A DNA stretch of 63,526 bases from a virus, in the IMG/VR virus record IMGVR_UViG_3300024182_000007, positions 1 through 63,526 of that record; one strand, written 5' to 3'. Positions within the stretch are counted from its first letter, which is position 1. Each line of letters opens with the position of its first letter. The notes under the pieces were generated by a model that worked only from the letters and a program-made list of their open reading frames with translations, was not told where the DNA came from and did not search any database. Positions 40,248 through 49,501 of the stretch are shown here, in pieces. A program made the position numbers and the translations under genes.

Positions 40248-41600
40248 ATGCCTTACACTCACACTACTCTCGCTGCTGCTTTAAGCGCCCTCTCCCTCCG
40301 CCTCGCCGATCCTAACGACGTCTACTGGACGGCGCCCGAAAAGACCGCTTATATAGTCGAAGCTCTAAGGACGTGGCAGGCGCTCACTTCCTTTTATAGG
40401 GACCGGCAGACGTTTAACACGATAGCGAACGTCTCCTTTTATAATCTGACGACCATCCTTCCGGCGGGCGTATTCGATTACAACATCACCGACCGCCAGC
40501 AGATCGCCGTCATGCTCTACCAACTCCTGGAGCGCCAACTCGTGGCGAACGCCTGGAATGGGACCGAACAGTTCAATCTTCCTCAGGTCGTCGGCGCTCT
40601 GGAAAGGAGAAGGGATCAGTTCTTAGCGGATTCGGGATGCGTTATCTCACGCTCCCTTATCGTCAGCGCTCCCAACCCATCCGGAAGAATCCCTCTCCCC
40701 GAAGGAATATCGGATATCCGAAGAGCGGCCTGGGCCAACGGCGCCAACCCTCAAGTCTTCAGCCAAATATGGAGAGACGACGAGTTCGCTATCAACGCCT
40801 ATAAATCCGCTTGGAGGCAGAATCCCGAAGACCCTCCTCTTGCCTATTCCGTCTCTCTGACTCCTCCCGTCTCCCTTCAATTGGCGCCGATACTCTTAAA
40901 CGCCGGTCAGATCGAATTGCTTATCAATCAAGCGGGACCTCCTCTCGACGTCACGGCTGGCGTCCTCCTCTCAGTCCCTGACGATTTCGCCTGGGGAGTG
41001 AAGTGGGGGGCCTTAGGGGATCTGCTCGCTTCAGACGGGCCGGGGAGGGACGTCGAGCGCGCTCAGTACTGCGAATTGAGATACAAGCAGGCCGTCGAGT
41101 TAGCGCAGATTAATCCCTCTATCATGGAGACGGATATCGGGGACGTCCCTCTGGACTCAGGCTCTATATTCGACATGGACGCTTACCGCCCGAACTGGCA
41201 GAACGATAGAGGGCAGCCGGATTACATGGGGATGGCCGGACGCAACCTCCTCGCATTCGCCAATACTCCCGACGCTATCTACGGTGTAGGGATCGATCTC
41301 GCCCGTAATATCCCCGTCCCCGTTCTAGCGGGAGACTTCCTCCAGATCAGCCAGGACATGCTCGACACTCTTTTGGACTACGCCCAGCATATCGCCTGCT
41401 TCAAAATGGGAGGGCAGGACTTCTCCGTGACCTCCCCTCTCTATCAGAATTTCATTAGGATGGCGGGAGAGCAGAACGGACGCATCAGACAAGCGGCTTT
41501 CTATAACGATGCGCTGCGACAACCGGCGCTAAAGATGAGCGGGGAGGTTCCGAGGCTGGACGTTCCGAGGACCGCGCAATATGAGAAGACTCTTACTTAG
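40248..41600 (+). CDS. structural protein of the tail/neck region (450 aa)
   Basis: The N-terminus is helical (TLAAALSALSLRLADPNDVY) and the middle beta-rich (LTPPVSLQLAPILLNAGQIE). A late segment (MLDTLLDYAQHIACFKMGGQ) is followed by a helical end. It lies between adaptor-like and fibre genes and overlaps the next gene by 20 bases. A baseplate or tail-hub-like role is possible but unproved. Confidence 0.5.
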   Translation: MPYTHTTLAAALSALSLRLADPNDVYWTAPEKTAYIVEALRTWQALTSFYRDRQTFNTIANVSFYNLTTILPAGVFDYNITDRQQIAVMLYQLLERQLVANAWNGTEQFNLPQVVGALERRRDQFLADSGCVISRSLIVSAPNPSGRIPLPEGISDIRRAAWANGANPQVFSQIWRDDEFAINAYKSAWRQNPEDPPLAYSVSLTPPVSLQLAPILLNAGQIELLINQAGPPLDVTAGVLLSVPDDFAWGVKWGALGDLLASDGPGRDVERAQYCELRYKQAVELAQINPSIMETDIGDVPLDSGSIFDMDAYRPNWQNDRGQPDYMGMAGRNLLAFANTPDAIYGVGIDLARNIPVPVLAGDFLQISQDMLDTLLDYAQHIACFKMGGQDFSVTSPLYQNFIRMAGEQNGRIRQAAFYNDALRQPALKMSGEVPRLDVPRTAQYEKTLT

Positions 41601-44130
41601 CTCTCTTTTCGTTCTTCTACTTTCGGCGTCCGCTTATGGACGCGAGCGCATGTACGGGATTTGTCAATTGGGGAACCAGACGGCCCTCGTCACGACCGGC
41701 CTCAACACGTCCCCGACGACCCCCTTGATGCGGTCCTACCCCAAATGCACGGTCACGGTCTATCTAACCGGAACTCTCACTCTGGCGACGATCTTCTCCG
41801 ACAATTCCGGGACTCCCAAAGCCAACCCATTCGTCGCGGACTCTTTCGGCTACTGGTTCTTTTACGCCGATAACGGCCGCTACGATGCTAAGTTAAGCGG
41901 CGCGGGCATCCCGGCCCCCTTCACCCTCTCTGATCTGTGGCTGGTCGATCCGGGACAAATCACGACTGGCGTAAGCTCCATCACTGGGACTGCGAATCAG
42001 GTCTGTACAAATGCATCGACGGGAGCAGTCACTCTCTCCATCTGCTCCAGCCCTACTCTCCCTGGAACTACAACGGGTACGTTCGTTGGGAACTTGACGG
42101 GGAACGTCACCGGCAACCTAACGGGTAACGCTTCTACCTCAACGGCTTTCGATCACACTCCGACGAAATGCGCCGCCGGAAGCTATACGATCGGGATAGA
42201 TTCAGGAGGGAACGCGCAAGGATGCACGGTCGCCGGTACTGGGACGGGAGACGTCTCCTCCAACACGGGTGTCTCGGTGGATGGAGAAGACGTTCAGTTC
42301 AGCGGGACTACTGGAAAACTGATCAAGCGGGCTACGGGGAACGGTGTCGTGAGCGAGCTGGCGGGCGTTCATCAGAATACGGATACGTCAACGCCCCTTC
42401 AATATCTGAGAAGTAAGGCTAATCTCGCCGGAGCGCCGAAAACGGAATTCGCCTCTCTCACCTACTCCGTCTCGTCGGACTTCGACTTCCCTCCCCAGAC
42501 CCCCGGCGGAACCCTCACCTCCGGCATCGGCAATACCGTCATCCTCACTCCCTGCCCTCTGGGGATATCCGGGTCCGCTCTCAACACGCGCCTGCTCATC
42601 CAGAACGGCGTGGGAACGGCTGAGTCCGTTCTGATCACCGGAGGCACTTGCACATCGGGACTGACAACGGGAAACGTCATGTTCACGCCCGCCTTCAATC
42701 ATTCCGGGGCCTGGACGATCCAATCTGCCACGTCCGGGATTAAAGAGGCGCTCAACTTCATCCCCGCTGATGGGGGAGTCGTGAGGATGCCGTGCGGACC
42801 TATCAATCTGGCCGCTACGATCGTCTTAGGAGACGGTACTCCCACCACCCGCTCCACCCGCAACTCCATGTCTCTCGTCGGCTGCGGTGGTGGACGTGGA
42901 GTAGACACCGCGTTTCCGGCTACCGGCGCCACCACCCTCCTCTGGACGGGCGCATCCGGCGGGACGATGATCCAGGTCCTCGGTCCCGTCGGAAACGGCA
43001 CTCTCTCCGACTTCATGCTCGACGGCCAAGGGACCGCCGCCCAGACTCTCGATCTCGTCCACGCCTATCACTGGACCTTTAGAAATCTGACCGCCGTGGG
43101 ATGGACCTCTGTAGGCTCCCGCTTAGTAGCTGTAGACTTTGTGTTCCCCGGCATGGTCGAAGGCGCTAACAAGAACCTGTTCGAGAACGTCTTTATCGGC
43201 GCGGGGACGGGAGGGGGAGGATCGGTCGCCTGCCAGTTCGGCCAGTCTGTCCCCAATGTCTCTTCTATTTTCGACGCCGCCCAGAACGTGATGATCAACT
43301 CCATCTGCCGGTCGGACGCCGGGACGGGGATGGAGTTGAGGCTGGCCGATAACAACACTTTCTATAACACGGCGATTCAAGGGGCGACCGGCCTCAAGCT
43401 TACTTCCCCCGTCGCTGGGTTTCCAGGAGCTAACGTCTTCGTACAGTCTCCCCTCGGCGGCGCTACTCCTATCTCGACGTCCGCCGGTTTCGACCTGTCC
43501 ACGACGAACAAGAACGTCTTCCTACCCTTATCGACTACCGACGCCCCGGTAGATCCGCGCACGCTCGTCAAGTTCGCCATAGGATTCGACTTCAGCGGGG
43601 AGTGGTTCGGGATCAACAAATCCCTCCCGCTTCATTACGCCTCCTCCACCTCCCCGGCCGCTATAGCCAATACTAACGCGGAGACGGCCTTTAATCGCCA
43701 CTATCTCATCCCCCAGAACACGCTCAACTTCCTAGGAGGAGTGGGAAGGGTGAAAGCGGCCGGTCGCGTATCCTCCACTGGAACGCCGACGCTTACCTTC
43801 CAGATCAAGCTAGGGGGAGTCCCGATAGGCAAGTTCACTTTCACCGTGGGGAACAACGTGACAAACGACGCCTTCTCCATGGAAACCGATTTCACAGTCG
43901 ATGCTTTAGGAGCTGGCGCTCTATTGGTCGGCCCTTCGATCGGCGTTATGGGGGGATTCTCCGGAGCTTCCACTATCCAAGCCAATCGGGTAGTTGGGCT
44001 TCAGGGGATCACCTGGACGAACGATAACGACCTGACGCTCACCGCTCAATGGTCCGCCGCCTCCGCGTCTAATACCGTCACGTTGGACGGATTCACCCTC
44101 GACATAGAATATCCTGGCCACATTCAATAA
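41581..44130 (+). CDS. fibre/tailspike-like protein with signal peptide (849 aa)
   Basis: MRRLLLSSLFVLLLSASAYG is a signal-peptide-like start. A short head-binding-like domain follows, then repeated GNLTGNVTGNLTGN units near residue 165. A beta-helix-like region (around residues 390-660, rich in Asn/Gly turns) and a beta-sandwich C-terminus complete it. The layout fits a tail fibre or spike, but an N-terminal signal peptide is odd for a virion protein. Confidence 0.65.
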   Translation: MRRLLLSSLFVLLLSASAYGRERMYGICQLGNQTALVTTGLNTSPTTPLMRSYPKCTVTVYLTGTLTLATIFSDNSGTPKANPFVADSFGYWFFYADNGRYDAKLSGAGIPAPFTLSDLWLVDPGQITTGVSSITGTANQVCTNASTGAVTLSICSSPTLPGTTTGTFVGNLTGNVTGNLTGNASTSTAFDHTPTKCAAGSYTIGIDSGGNAQGCTVAGTGTGDVSSNTGVSVDGEDVQFSGTTGKLIKRATGNGVVSELAGVHQNTDTSTPLQYLRSKANLAGAPKTEFASLTYSVSSDFDFPPQTPGGTLTSGIGNTVILTPCPLGISGSALNTRLLIQNGVGTAESVLITGGTCTSGLTTGNVMFTPAFNHSGAWTIQSATSGIKEALNFIPADGGVVRMPCGPINLAATIVLGDGTPTTRSTRNSMSLVGCGGGRGVDTAFPATGATTLLWTGASGGTMIQVLGPVGNGTLSDFMLDGQGTAAQTLDLVHAYHWTFRNLTAVGWTSVGSRLVAVDFVFPGMVEGANKNLFENVFIGAGTGGGGSVACQFGQSVPNVSSIFDAAQNVMINSICRSDAGTGMELRLADNNTFYNTAIQGATGLKLTSPVAGFPGANVFVQSPLGGATPISTSAGFDLSTTNKNVFLPLSTTDAPVDPRTLVKFAIGFDFSGEWFGINKSLPLHYASSTSPAAIANTNAETAFNRHYLIPQNTLNFLGGVGRVKAAGRVSSTGTPTLTFQIKLGGVPIGKFTFTVGNNVTNDAFSMETDFTVDALGAGALLVGPSIGVMGGFSGASTIQANRVVGLQGITWTNDNDLTLTAQWSAASASNTVTLDGFTLDIEYPGHIQ

Positions 44131-44131
44131 A

Positions 44132-47100
44132 ATGCCTGCCTATTCGAGAAAGAGTCAGAAGATGGTCTGCCGGGGGATGAACCTCGACCGCCCTATCGAC
44201 GCTCTAGGCGACGGCGAGTTCGCTTATCTCCAGAACGTGCGCCAGTATAAGGACGGGATCTTAGTCTCCCGCCCCGGCCTCTCCTCAGTCTCTAATTTCC
44301 CTCCCGCTTTCGCCAGCGACTACATCCATTCCTTCCTCACTCTGAACGACGTCAATCCCGATACCCCAGGTACGACTAAACGCTTCATCGGCTATAACGA
44401 ATCCCTCTTCTTCTCCGATCCTACCTTCCCCGCCGTCCCTTCTTTCGTCGATGGAGGGTTCTCCGGCGACCCTCTCTCCATGATCGGGATGTCCCCCATC
44501 TCTAATCCAACCCCGTTCGTCTACGTCTACGACCGCTTCAAGCAGCAGAAATACTCCGACTCGTATCAGGTGGGAGGCGTCCCTTTCTCCTATCCTATCG
44601 GCGTCCCTCAACTTGCCGTCTATCAGGCCGGTCCCCCCGTCCCAGTGATCGCCGCCGGAGATATAACGGGCACGGGATATTCCTGGCGCTGGCAACTGAG
44701 GCATACGCCTACCGGCGCTAAATCAATCCCCGGCGTCCCCACGTTCACGCCCGTCGATCTCGCTACTCAGCAAGTGACATTCGCCGATCCGGCCATCCAT
44801 ATCGCCGGGACTCTCGCTAAGGATCAAGAGTATACGTGGGATCTTTACCGGTTCGGCGGGACGATCAACGCCTGGTCTCTTATAGGCTCCGTCGTCAACC
44901 GCTCCGGCCTGACGATCGTCGATGATTTCTCCGACATAGATATAGCTTCAGCCCCTACCCTCCCCGTCGATGATAGATCGATCCTCTATCAGTCCTGGCT
45001 CATCCCCGACACTCCCGCCGCCGGATTTACTACCTCTACTACCGCTGCGGTCCCCACTTCTTCAGGCGTCGGAGGGAACGGATCGAGAGTGACGGACGCC
45101 GCTCTAGGCTTCAATCTCTCCTGGATACCGGGGACTCAGATCGTCATCGACGGAAACGCTTATACGATCGCCCGCGTTCTCGGAACCGGCGACCTATTCC
45201 TAAACGAGGATCTCGGCGGGAATCTGGGGATCGTCTCCTGGCATGTAGACGGGGCGCTCCAGACAGGCCAGCCCCTCCCCTTCGTCTGGGGTCCTTTCGG
45301 CTCCGGCCAGTTCGGGCTCTATTTATTCGCCTGTGGCGATCCCCGCTCCCCCGGAACAGTCTACTGGACGAATGGCAACGATCCCGACTCCGTATCTATC
45401 GCTAATTCCCTCGAACTAACGTCCTCATCCGAGCCTCTTCAAAACGGCTGCATCTGGAACGGCCGCGTCTGGGTCTGGTCTACCGAGCGCATGTTCGAGA
45501 TGGTCCCCGACCTAATCAATGCAGGCCAGTTCCTCGCCCAAGTAGTTCCCGGCGCGCGCGGATTAGCCGGAAACTGGTGCTTTTGCGTAGGCGACCTCAT
45601 CTACTTTAAGTCTCGCGACGGGATATTCTCGTTCGGCGGCGGCGGCCTCCCCACCTCCCTCACCGACATTCAACTCTACGAATTCTTGGGCCACGATGGC
45701 CAGAACGGATTCGGAGCGACCATCCCCAACCCAGAGAACTTCGGCGCTCCCGTCACTATCAATCCGCCCGATCCCAACCGCTTCCCCCAGCAGCGCCTAT
45801 TCTGGTCGGACGGCGTTTTATATTTCGATTTCGTCGATACCCTCAACTTCCCCGACACTCTCCTCTTCGATACTCATTTGATGAAAGGCTGGGCTAGAGA
45901 CGTCTATCCTTCTCAGGGGTATCGGGCGCATTATTCGGAATTGGGCTTTCACACGACGTTCGTAGCCGACGGACACACCCTCGACTGGCTGACCGGCGAC
46001 GACGATCTAGGCTCTCCGATCGAATGCTCGATCATGACGGGCGCCGATCTGTTAGGAGATATCCGCACGTCTAAGCTCATTGGAGACGCCGTAGTAGGAG
46101 CTATCCCCAACGTCACCCTCATCTCCGCTAAAATCCTCGGCGATCGAAACGCAACAGTTCTCGCCTCGGGAAATCTAGTTCCGAGCGGCGTCTACCAGCA
46201 GACTATCCTCACCGTCAACAACGCCGTTATCAACGCCGGTCTCAACTCCTTCTCCCAGACCGTCGGACTCTGGTGCCACTGGTCCTCGACCGAACGCACC
46301 GAACTCTGGGACTGGGAGCCCTCCTGGGTAGGCAAACCGGAGCGCATTATCGGACGGGCGACGGATTGGACCGACGATGGATTAGCCGGGGCCAAATACT
46401 TAAAGGGGGTAATCATCGAAGCGGCCATATCCCAGGTTGCAACGGGATTCGATCTTACTGTAGATCTAGCGGACGCCCAGCTAGTTTCGTCGGCTTCTTA
46501 CGCTTTCCAGCCAACGGACGTCGGCGCCATCCTCTCCATCACTCAACCTGTCAACGGCTTCGTCATGGGACAAGCTACGATTACGGGAGTCGTCGCCGGT
46601 AAAGCCCAGATCGACCACCCCGTAGCCCCTCTGGCTTCCGCTGGCGGACAGTTCACCGTCTCGGGATCGCGTTCCGTCATCATCCAGACCGACGGAGGGA
46701 TAGACGCGCAAGGGATAACTCTAGCCGCCATCCAGCAGTCCGAGTACGCCTACTTCATCACCCCCATAATCGCCCATGAGATGCGATTGGTCCCGTTCGA
46801 TCAGAAGACCTGCCAAATATTCAGTGTCCGCTGGCTCTGGGACCCTTACCCTGAATACCTCAATATCAAAGAGGATTTCTATCTGGAGCAGTGGCCGAGC
46901 GTCAAATATATAAGAGGGGTGCAGATCGAAGGGGATACGCAAGGGGCGTCAGTTGGCTTCAATATCGAGTTCGACGGGCAGTTAGGGCCGGGATTGGCGA
47001 TCGTCCAAAACGGGAAAACTCTCACTGAAATCGGGTTCGCCGTACCCTTCAACGCCAAAGAAATAAGATTGATCCCTCTCGGCCACTGGCGCCGTCATTC

Positions 47101-48067
47101 CGTCAAGTGGATCTACGACAACTATCCTCCCTTCGCCGAACTAATCACTGCATGGGAGGACTGCGGCGCTCCGGGAGATAAGTACATGCGTGGCGGCGTC
47201 CTCAGACTGGAGACGGGAAACGCCAACGTCACTCTCGCGCTGAAAAACGACAAAGGCATCCAGCTTACCGCGATCAGTTTGACCGCCAACGGCCAGCGCG
47301 AGTTCCCCTTCGTCGTCGAGCCCCCCGTCGTCTCCCATCTCGTCCGCTGGGAGCCTCAACCCGGCCAGCGGTGGGGGTACTTTCGGACGCGCTGGGACTT
47401 CGACCCTTACCCTGAGATCTATTTCGAGCGCACTCCCATCATCGAACTGGGGACTCCGGGGGCTAAATTCATGCAGGGAATCAAGCTCACCGCTGATTCC
47501 GGCGGATTCCCAGCGTCGGTAGATATCATCGCCGACGGGGATATCGTCGCCCTCACCCTCCCCCCAACCGTCTGGTCCGGAAAGCAGACGATCCCCTTCT
47601 CCTTCCCCGTCCCCTTCATCGCCCATAATCTCCAGTTGCGCCCCAAGAACATCCTCCGCATCTTCCTCCCCGAAACGGACTGGGTGTGGGAGCCCGCTCC
47701 CGATCTAGCCTCCAACTGGATAACTCAAGGGACTTCTTACGGCTTGCAGGGCTTCATCCATCACCGGGACGCTTACATAGCCATCTCCGAAGCCGCCTCC
47801 GACATCACTCTGACGATCACGATGGACGACGGAATCGCTTATGGATACGTCATCCCGGCGACCGTCGGCATCATGATGCGAAAGAAATACGTCGTCCTTC
47901 AGAATATGAAGGGGAAACTAGCGCAATATTCAGCCGTCAGTCCGACGCCATTCAGACTCTACGTGAGAGATCTGGAGATAAAAATCAAGAGTTGGGGCTC
48001 TACGGGTCCATTCATAAGCATGCGTCCGTTCGGCGACAACAGTTTCGCTATGGGAGCCCGCCTCTAG
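44132..48067 (+). CDS. very large tail nozzle-like protein (1311 aa)
   Basis: The N-terminus (RGMNLDRPIDALGDGEFAYL, then SRPGLSSVSNF) has the look of beta-propeller tail or stabilisation proteins of podoviruses. The central part repeats Gly/Trp/Asp beta blades. From about residue 720 there are four or five repeats with W-D-x-x-P/Y-P-E motifs (RWLWDPYPEYLN, RWDFDPYPEIYF, KWIYDNYPPFAE). It would form the tail tube end through which DNA exits. Confidence 0.6.
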   Translation: MPAYSRKSQKMVCRGMNLDRPIDALGDGEFAYLQNVRQYKDGILVSRPGLSSVSNFPPAFASDYIHSFLTLNDVNPDTPGTTKRFIGYNESLFFSDPTFPAVPSFVDGGFSGDPLSMIGMSPISNPTPFVYVYDRFKQQKYSDSYQVGGVPFSYPIGVPQLAVYQAGPPVPVIAAGDITGTGYSWRWQLRHTPTGAKSIPGVPTFTPVDLATQQVTFADPAIHIAGTLAKDQEYTWDLYRFGGTINAWSLIGSVVNRSGLTIVDDFSDIDIASAPTLPVDDRSILYQSWLIPDTPAAGFTTSTTAAVPTSSGVGGNGSRVTDAALGFNLSWIPGTQIVIDGNAYTIARVLGTGDLFLNEDLGGNLGIVSWHVDGALQTGQPLPFVWGPFGSGQFGLYLFACGDPRSPGTVYWTNGNDPDSVSIANSLELTSSSEPLQNGCIWNGRVWVWSTERMFEMVPDLINAGQFLAQVVPGARGLAGNWCFCVGDLIYFKSRDGIFSFGGGGLPTSLTDIQLYEFLGHDGQNGFGATIPNPENFGAPVTINPPDPNRFPQQRLFWSDGVLYFDFVDTLNFPDTLLFDTHLMKGWARDVYPSQGYRAHYSELGFHTTFVADGHTLDWLTGDDDLGSPIECSIMTGADLLGDIRTSKLIGDAVVGAIPNVTLISAKILGDRNATVLASGNLVPSGVYQQTILTVNNAVINAGLNSFSQTVGLWCHWSSTERTELWDWEPSWVGKPERIIGRATDWTDDGLAGAKYLKGVIIEAAISQVATGFDLTVDLADAQLVSSASYAFQPTDVGAILSITQPVNGFVMGQATITGVVAGKAQIDHPVAPLASAGGQFTVSGSRSVIIQTDGGIDAQGITLAAIQQSEYAYFITPIIAHEMRLVPFDQKTCQIFSVRWLWDPYPEYLNIKEDFYLEQWPSVKYIRGVQIEGDTQGASVGFNIEFDGQLGPGLAIVQNGKTLTEIGFAVPFNAKEIRLIPLGHWRRHSVKWIYDNYPPFAELITAWEDCGAPGDKYMRGGVLRLETGNANVTLALKNDKGIQLTAISLTANGQREFPFVVEPPVVSHLVRWEPQPGQRWGYFRTRWDFDPYPEIYFERTPIIELGTPGAKFMQGIKLTADSGGFPASVDIIADGDIVALTLPPTVWSGKQTIPFSFPVPFIAHNLQLRPKNILRIFLPETDWVWEPAPDLASNWITQGTSYGLQGFIHHRDAYIAISEAASDITLTITMDDGIAYGYVIPATVGIMMRKKYVVLQNMKGKLAQYSAVSPTPFRLYVRDLEIKIKSWGSTGPFISMRPFGDNSFAMGARL

Positions 48068-48068
48068 A

Positions 48069-48578
48069 ATGCCCGCCCCCGCCGACTCCCCTCAACGCGC
48101 CTTCCCCCGCCTCATCTCCAATTCCGTGCCAGAGCTTCAGAAGGCCATTAATCAAGCCTTTGAATACATCTATCAGCTCCAGTCTAAAATAGCCGCCCCC
48201 AACCTCTTTACAGCCGTAGCCGATAAAGATCTCACTCTGACCATCGATCCCCAGCCCATCCCCGGAACCATGCTCCACTTGGAAGCCGGAGACTACCGCG
48301 TAATCGGGATATTTGAAGCCTTCATCGACGTGAACGCGAACGCCATGAACGGACGATTAGCCATCGACGGCCATCTCGTCGCTAATCCTATCGCCCGCAT
48401 GCTCATCACCGGCGCGGGCGTCTCCACTCTCGACTTATGCGTAGCGCAAATCTGGGAGTATAGCTCCCCTTCTCCCGGCGTCATCAATCTCTGGGCGGAT
48501 AAAGGGACGAACGTGGGGACGGGGATGATGCACAAAGACAACACGAAGATCCTGGCTCTAAAGGTAGTGATAGGATGA
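48069..48578 (+). CDS. small structural protein (169 aa)
   Basis: The N-terminal helix (VPELQKAINQAFEYIYQLQS) is followed by a beta domain (MLHLEAGDYRVIGIFEAFID). It is probably a trimeric tail accessory or fibre-attachment protein, judging from this layout. It starts one base after the nozzle gene ends. Confidence 0.55.
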   Translation: MPAPADSPQRAFPRLISNSVPELQKAINQAFEYIYQLQSKIAAPNLFTAVADKDLTLTIDPQPIPGTMLHLEAGDYRVIGIFEAFIDVNANAMNGRLAIDGHLVANPIARMLITGAGVSTLDLCVAQIWEYSSPSPGVINLWADKGTNVGTGMMHKDNTKILALKVVIG

Positions 48579-48592
48579 ACCAGAGGCTTTAG

Positions 48593-49501
48593 ATGACAGG
48601 CGCAGATCCGATCTCCTCGCAATTCTCCAAGATATTCTCCATGATCAGCCCAGGCCAGAAGAATCAAGATATCTCGACGGGGGGCGGATGGGGGGGCGGC
48701 GGGGGGATCGTCAAAGAGCCCATCACCGGCGATTCCCTGACGCAATTCCTCCGCTCGAACTTCAACATGCTGGGAGACGTCGCTACTTCTACACTGGGGC
48801 AGGGGCAGAACACTTTAGGGGCCGGAGTAAACGCGCTAGCCCAACCTTTCGACTACTGGTCGGCGATCCTCTCCGGCGATAAGAACGCCCTCGCTAAAGC
48901 CATCGGCCCGACTGTCGGGGCTGTCGATAAGCAGTTTGAGGCAGCCTCCAGAGGGGCGTCTCAAAACATGGCCAGAGGAGGGGCGCGGGACGCTCAACTG
49001 GCCGAACTCCCCTTCCAGAAGGCCGGTAAGATTTCCGACGCTATTCTCAGTCTTCAGCCTCAAGCGGCGCAGCAACTCACCGGCCTCGCTTCCATCCTCA
49101 CTCAACTCGGACTCTCTCAAGAACAGCTAGCCGCCACGTTCGAGAGCATCCTCACCTCAGGTCAATTAACCAGGCGCCAGCAGAACAACGACGAGAACGC
49201 GGCGACGATGAAGTTGATTGGAGATATCGCTACGGCGGCTGGGAGTGTAGCAGGCGGATTCGCGGCCAGGAGCGACCGCCATCTGAAACGCAACGTGAGG
49301 TTCTTCGGGATGGAGAACGGCCACCGCGTCTACCGCTTTACTTACTTGAACGACCGCCGTCAACCTCCATCGGAATATATCGGCGTTATGTCCGACGAGG
49401 TGGAACGCATCGATCCGTCCGCCGTCATCCATACGCCTGCCGGAATCCTAGTCAATTACGATCGTATCGGCGTACAGTTCAGAGTCTTGAAGGAGACGTA
49501 A
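48593..49501 (+). CDS. virion protein with C-terminal peptidase S74 (intramolecular chaperone) domain
   Basis: The body is Gly/Ala/Gln-rich and helical, like podovirus internal virion or tail proteins. The C-terminal 75 residues match the S74 chaperone: SDRHLKRNVRFFGMENG, then HRVYRFTYLN, then YIGVMSDEVERIDPSAV, ending VNYDRIGV. The Ser-Asp and Lys of the self-cleavage site are present near residue 228. The domain assists trimer folding and then cuts itself off. Confidence 0.75.
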   Translation: MTGADPISSQFSKIFSMISPGQKNQDISTGGGWGGGGGIVKEPITGDSLTQFLRSNFNMLGDVATSTLGQGQNTLGAGVNALAQPFDYWSAILSGDKNALAKAIGPTVGAVDKQFEAASRGASQNMARGGARDAQLAELPFQKAGKISDAILSLQPQAAQQLTGLASILTQLGLSQEQLAATFESILTSGQLTRRQQNNDENAATMKLIGDIATAAGSVAGGFAARSDRHLKRNVRFFGMENGHRVYRFTYLNDRRQPPSEYIGVMSDEVERIDPSAVIHTPAGILVNYDRIGVQFRVLKET

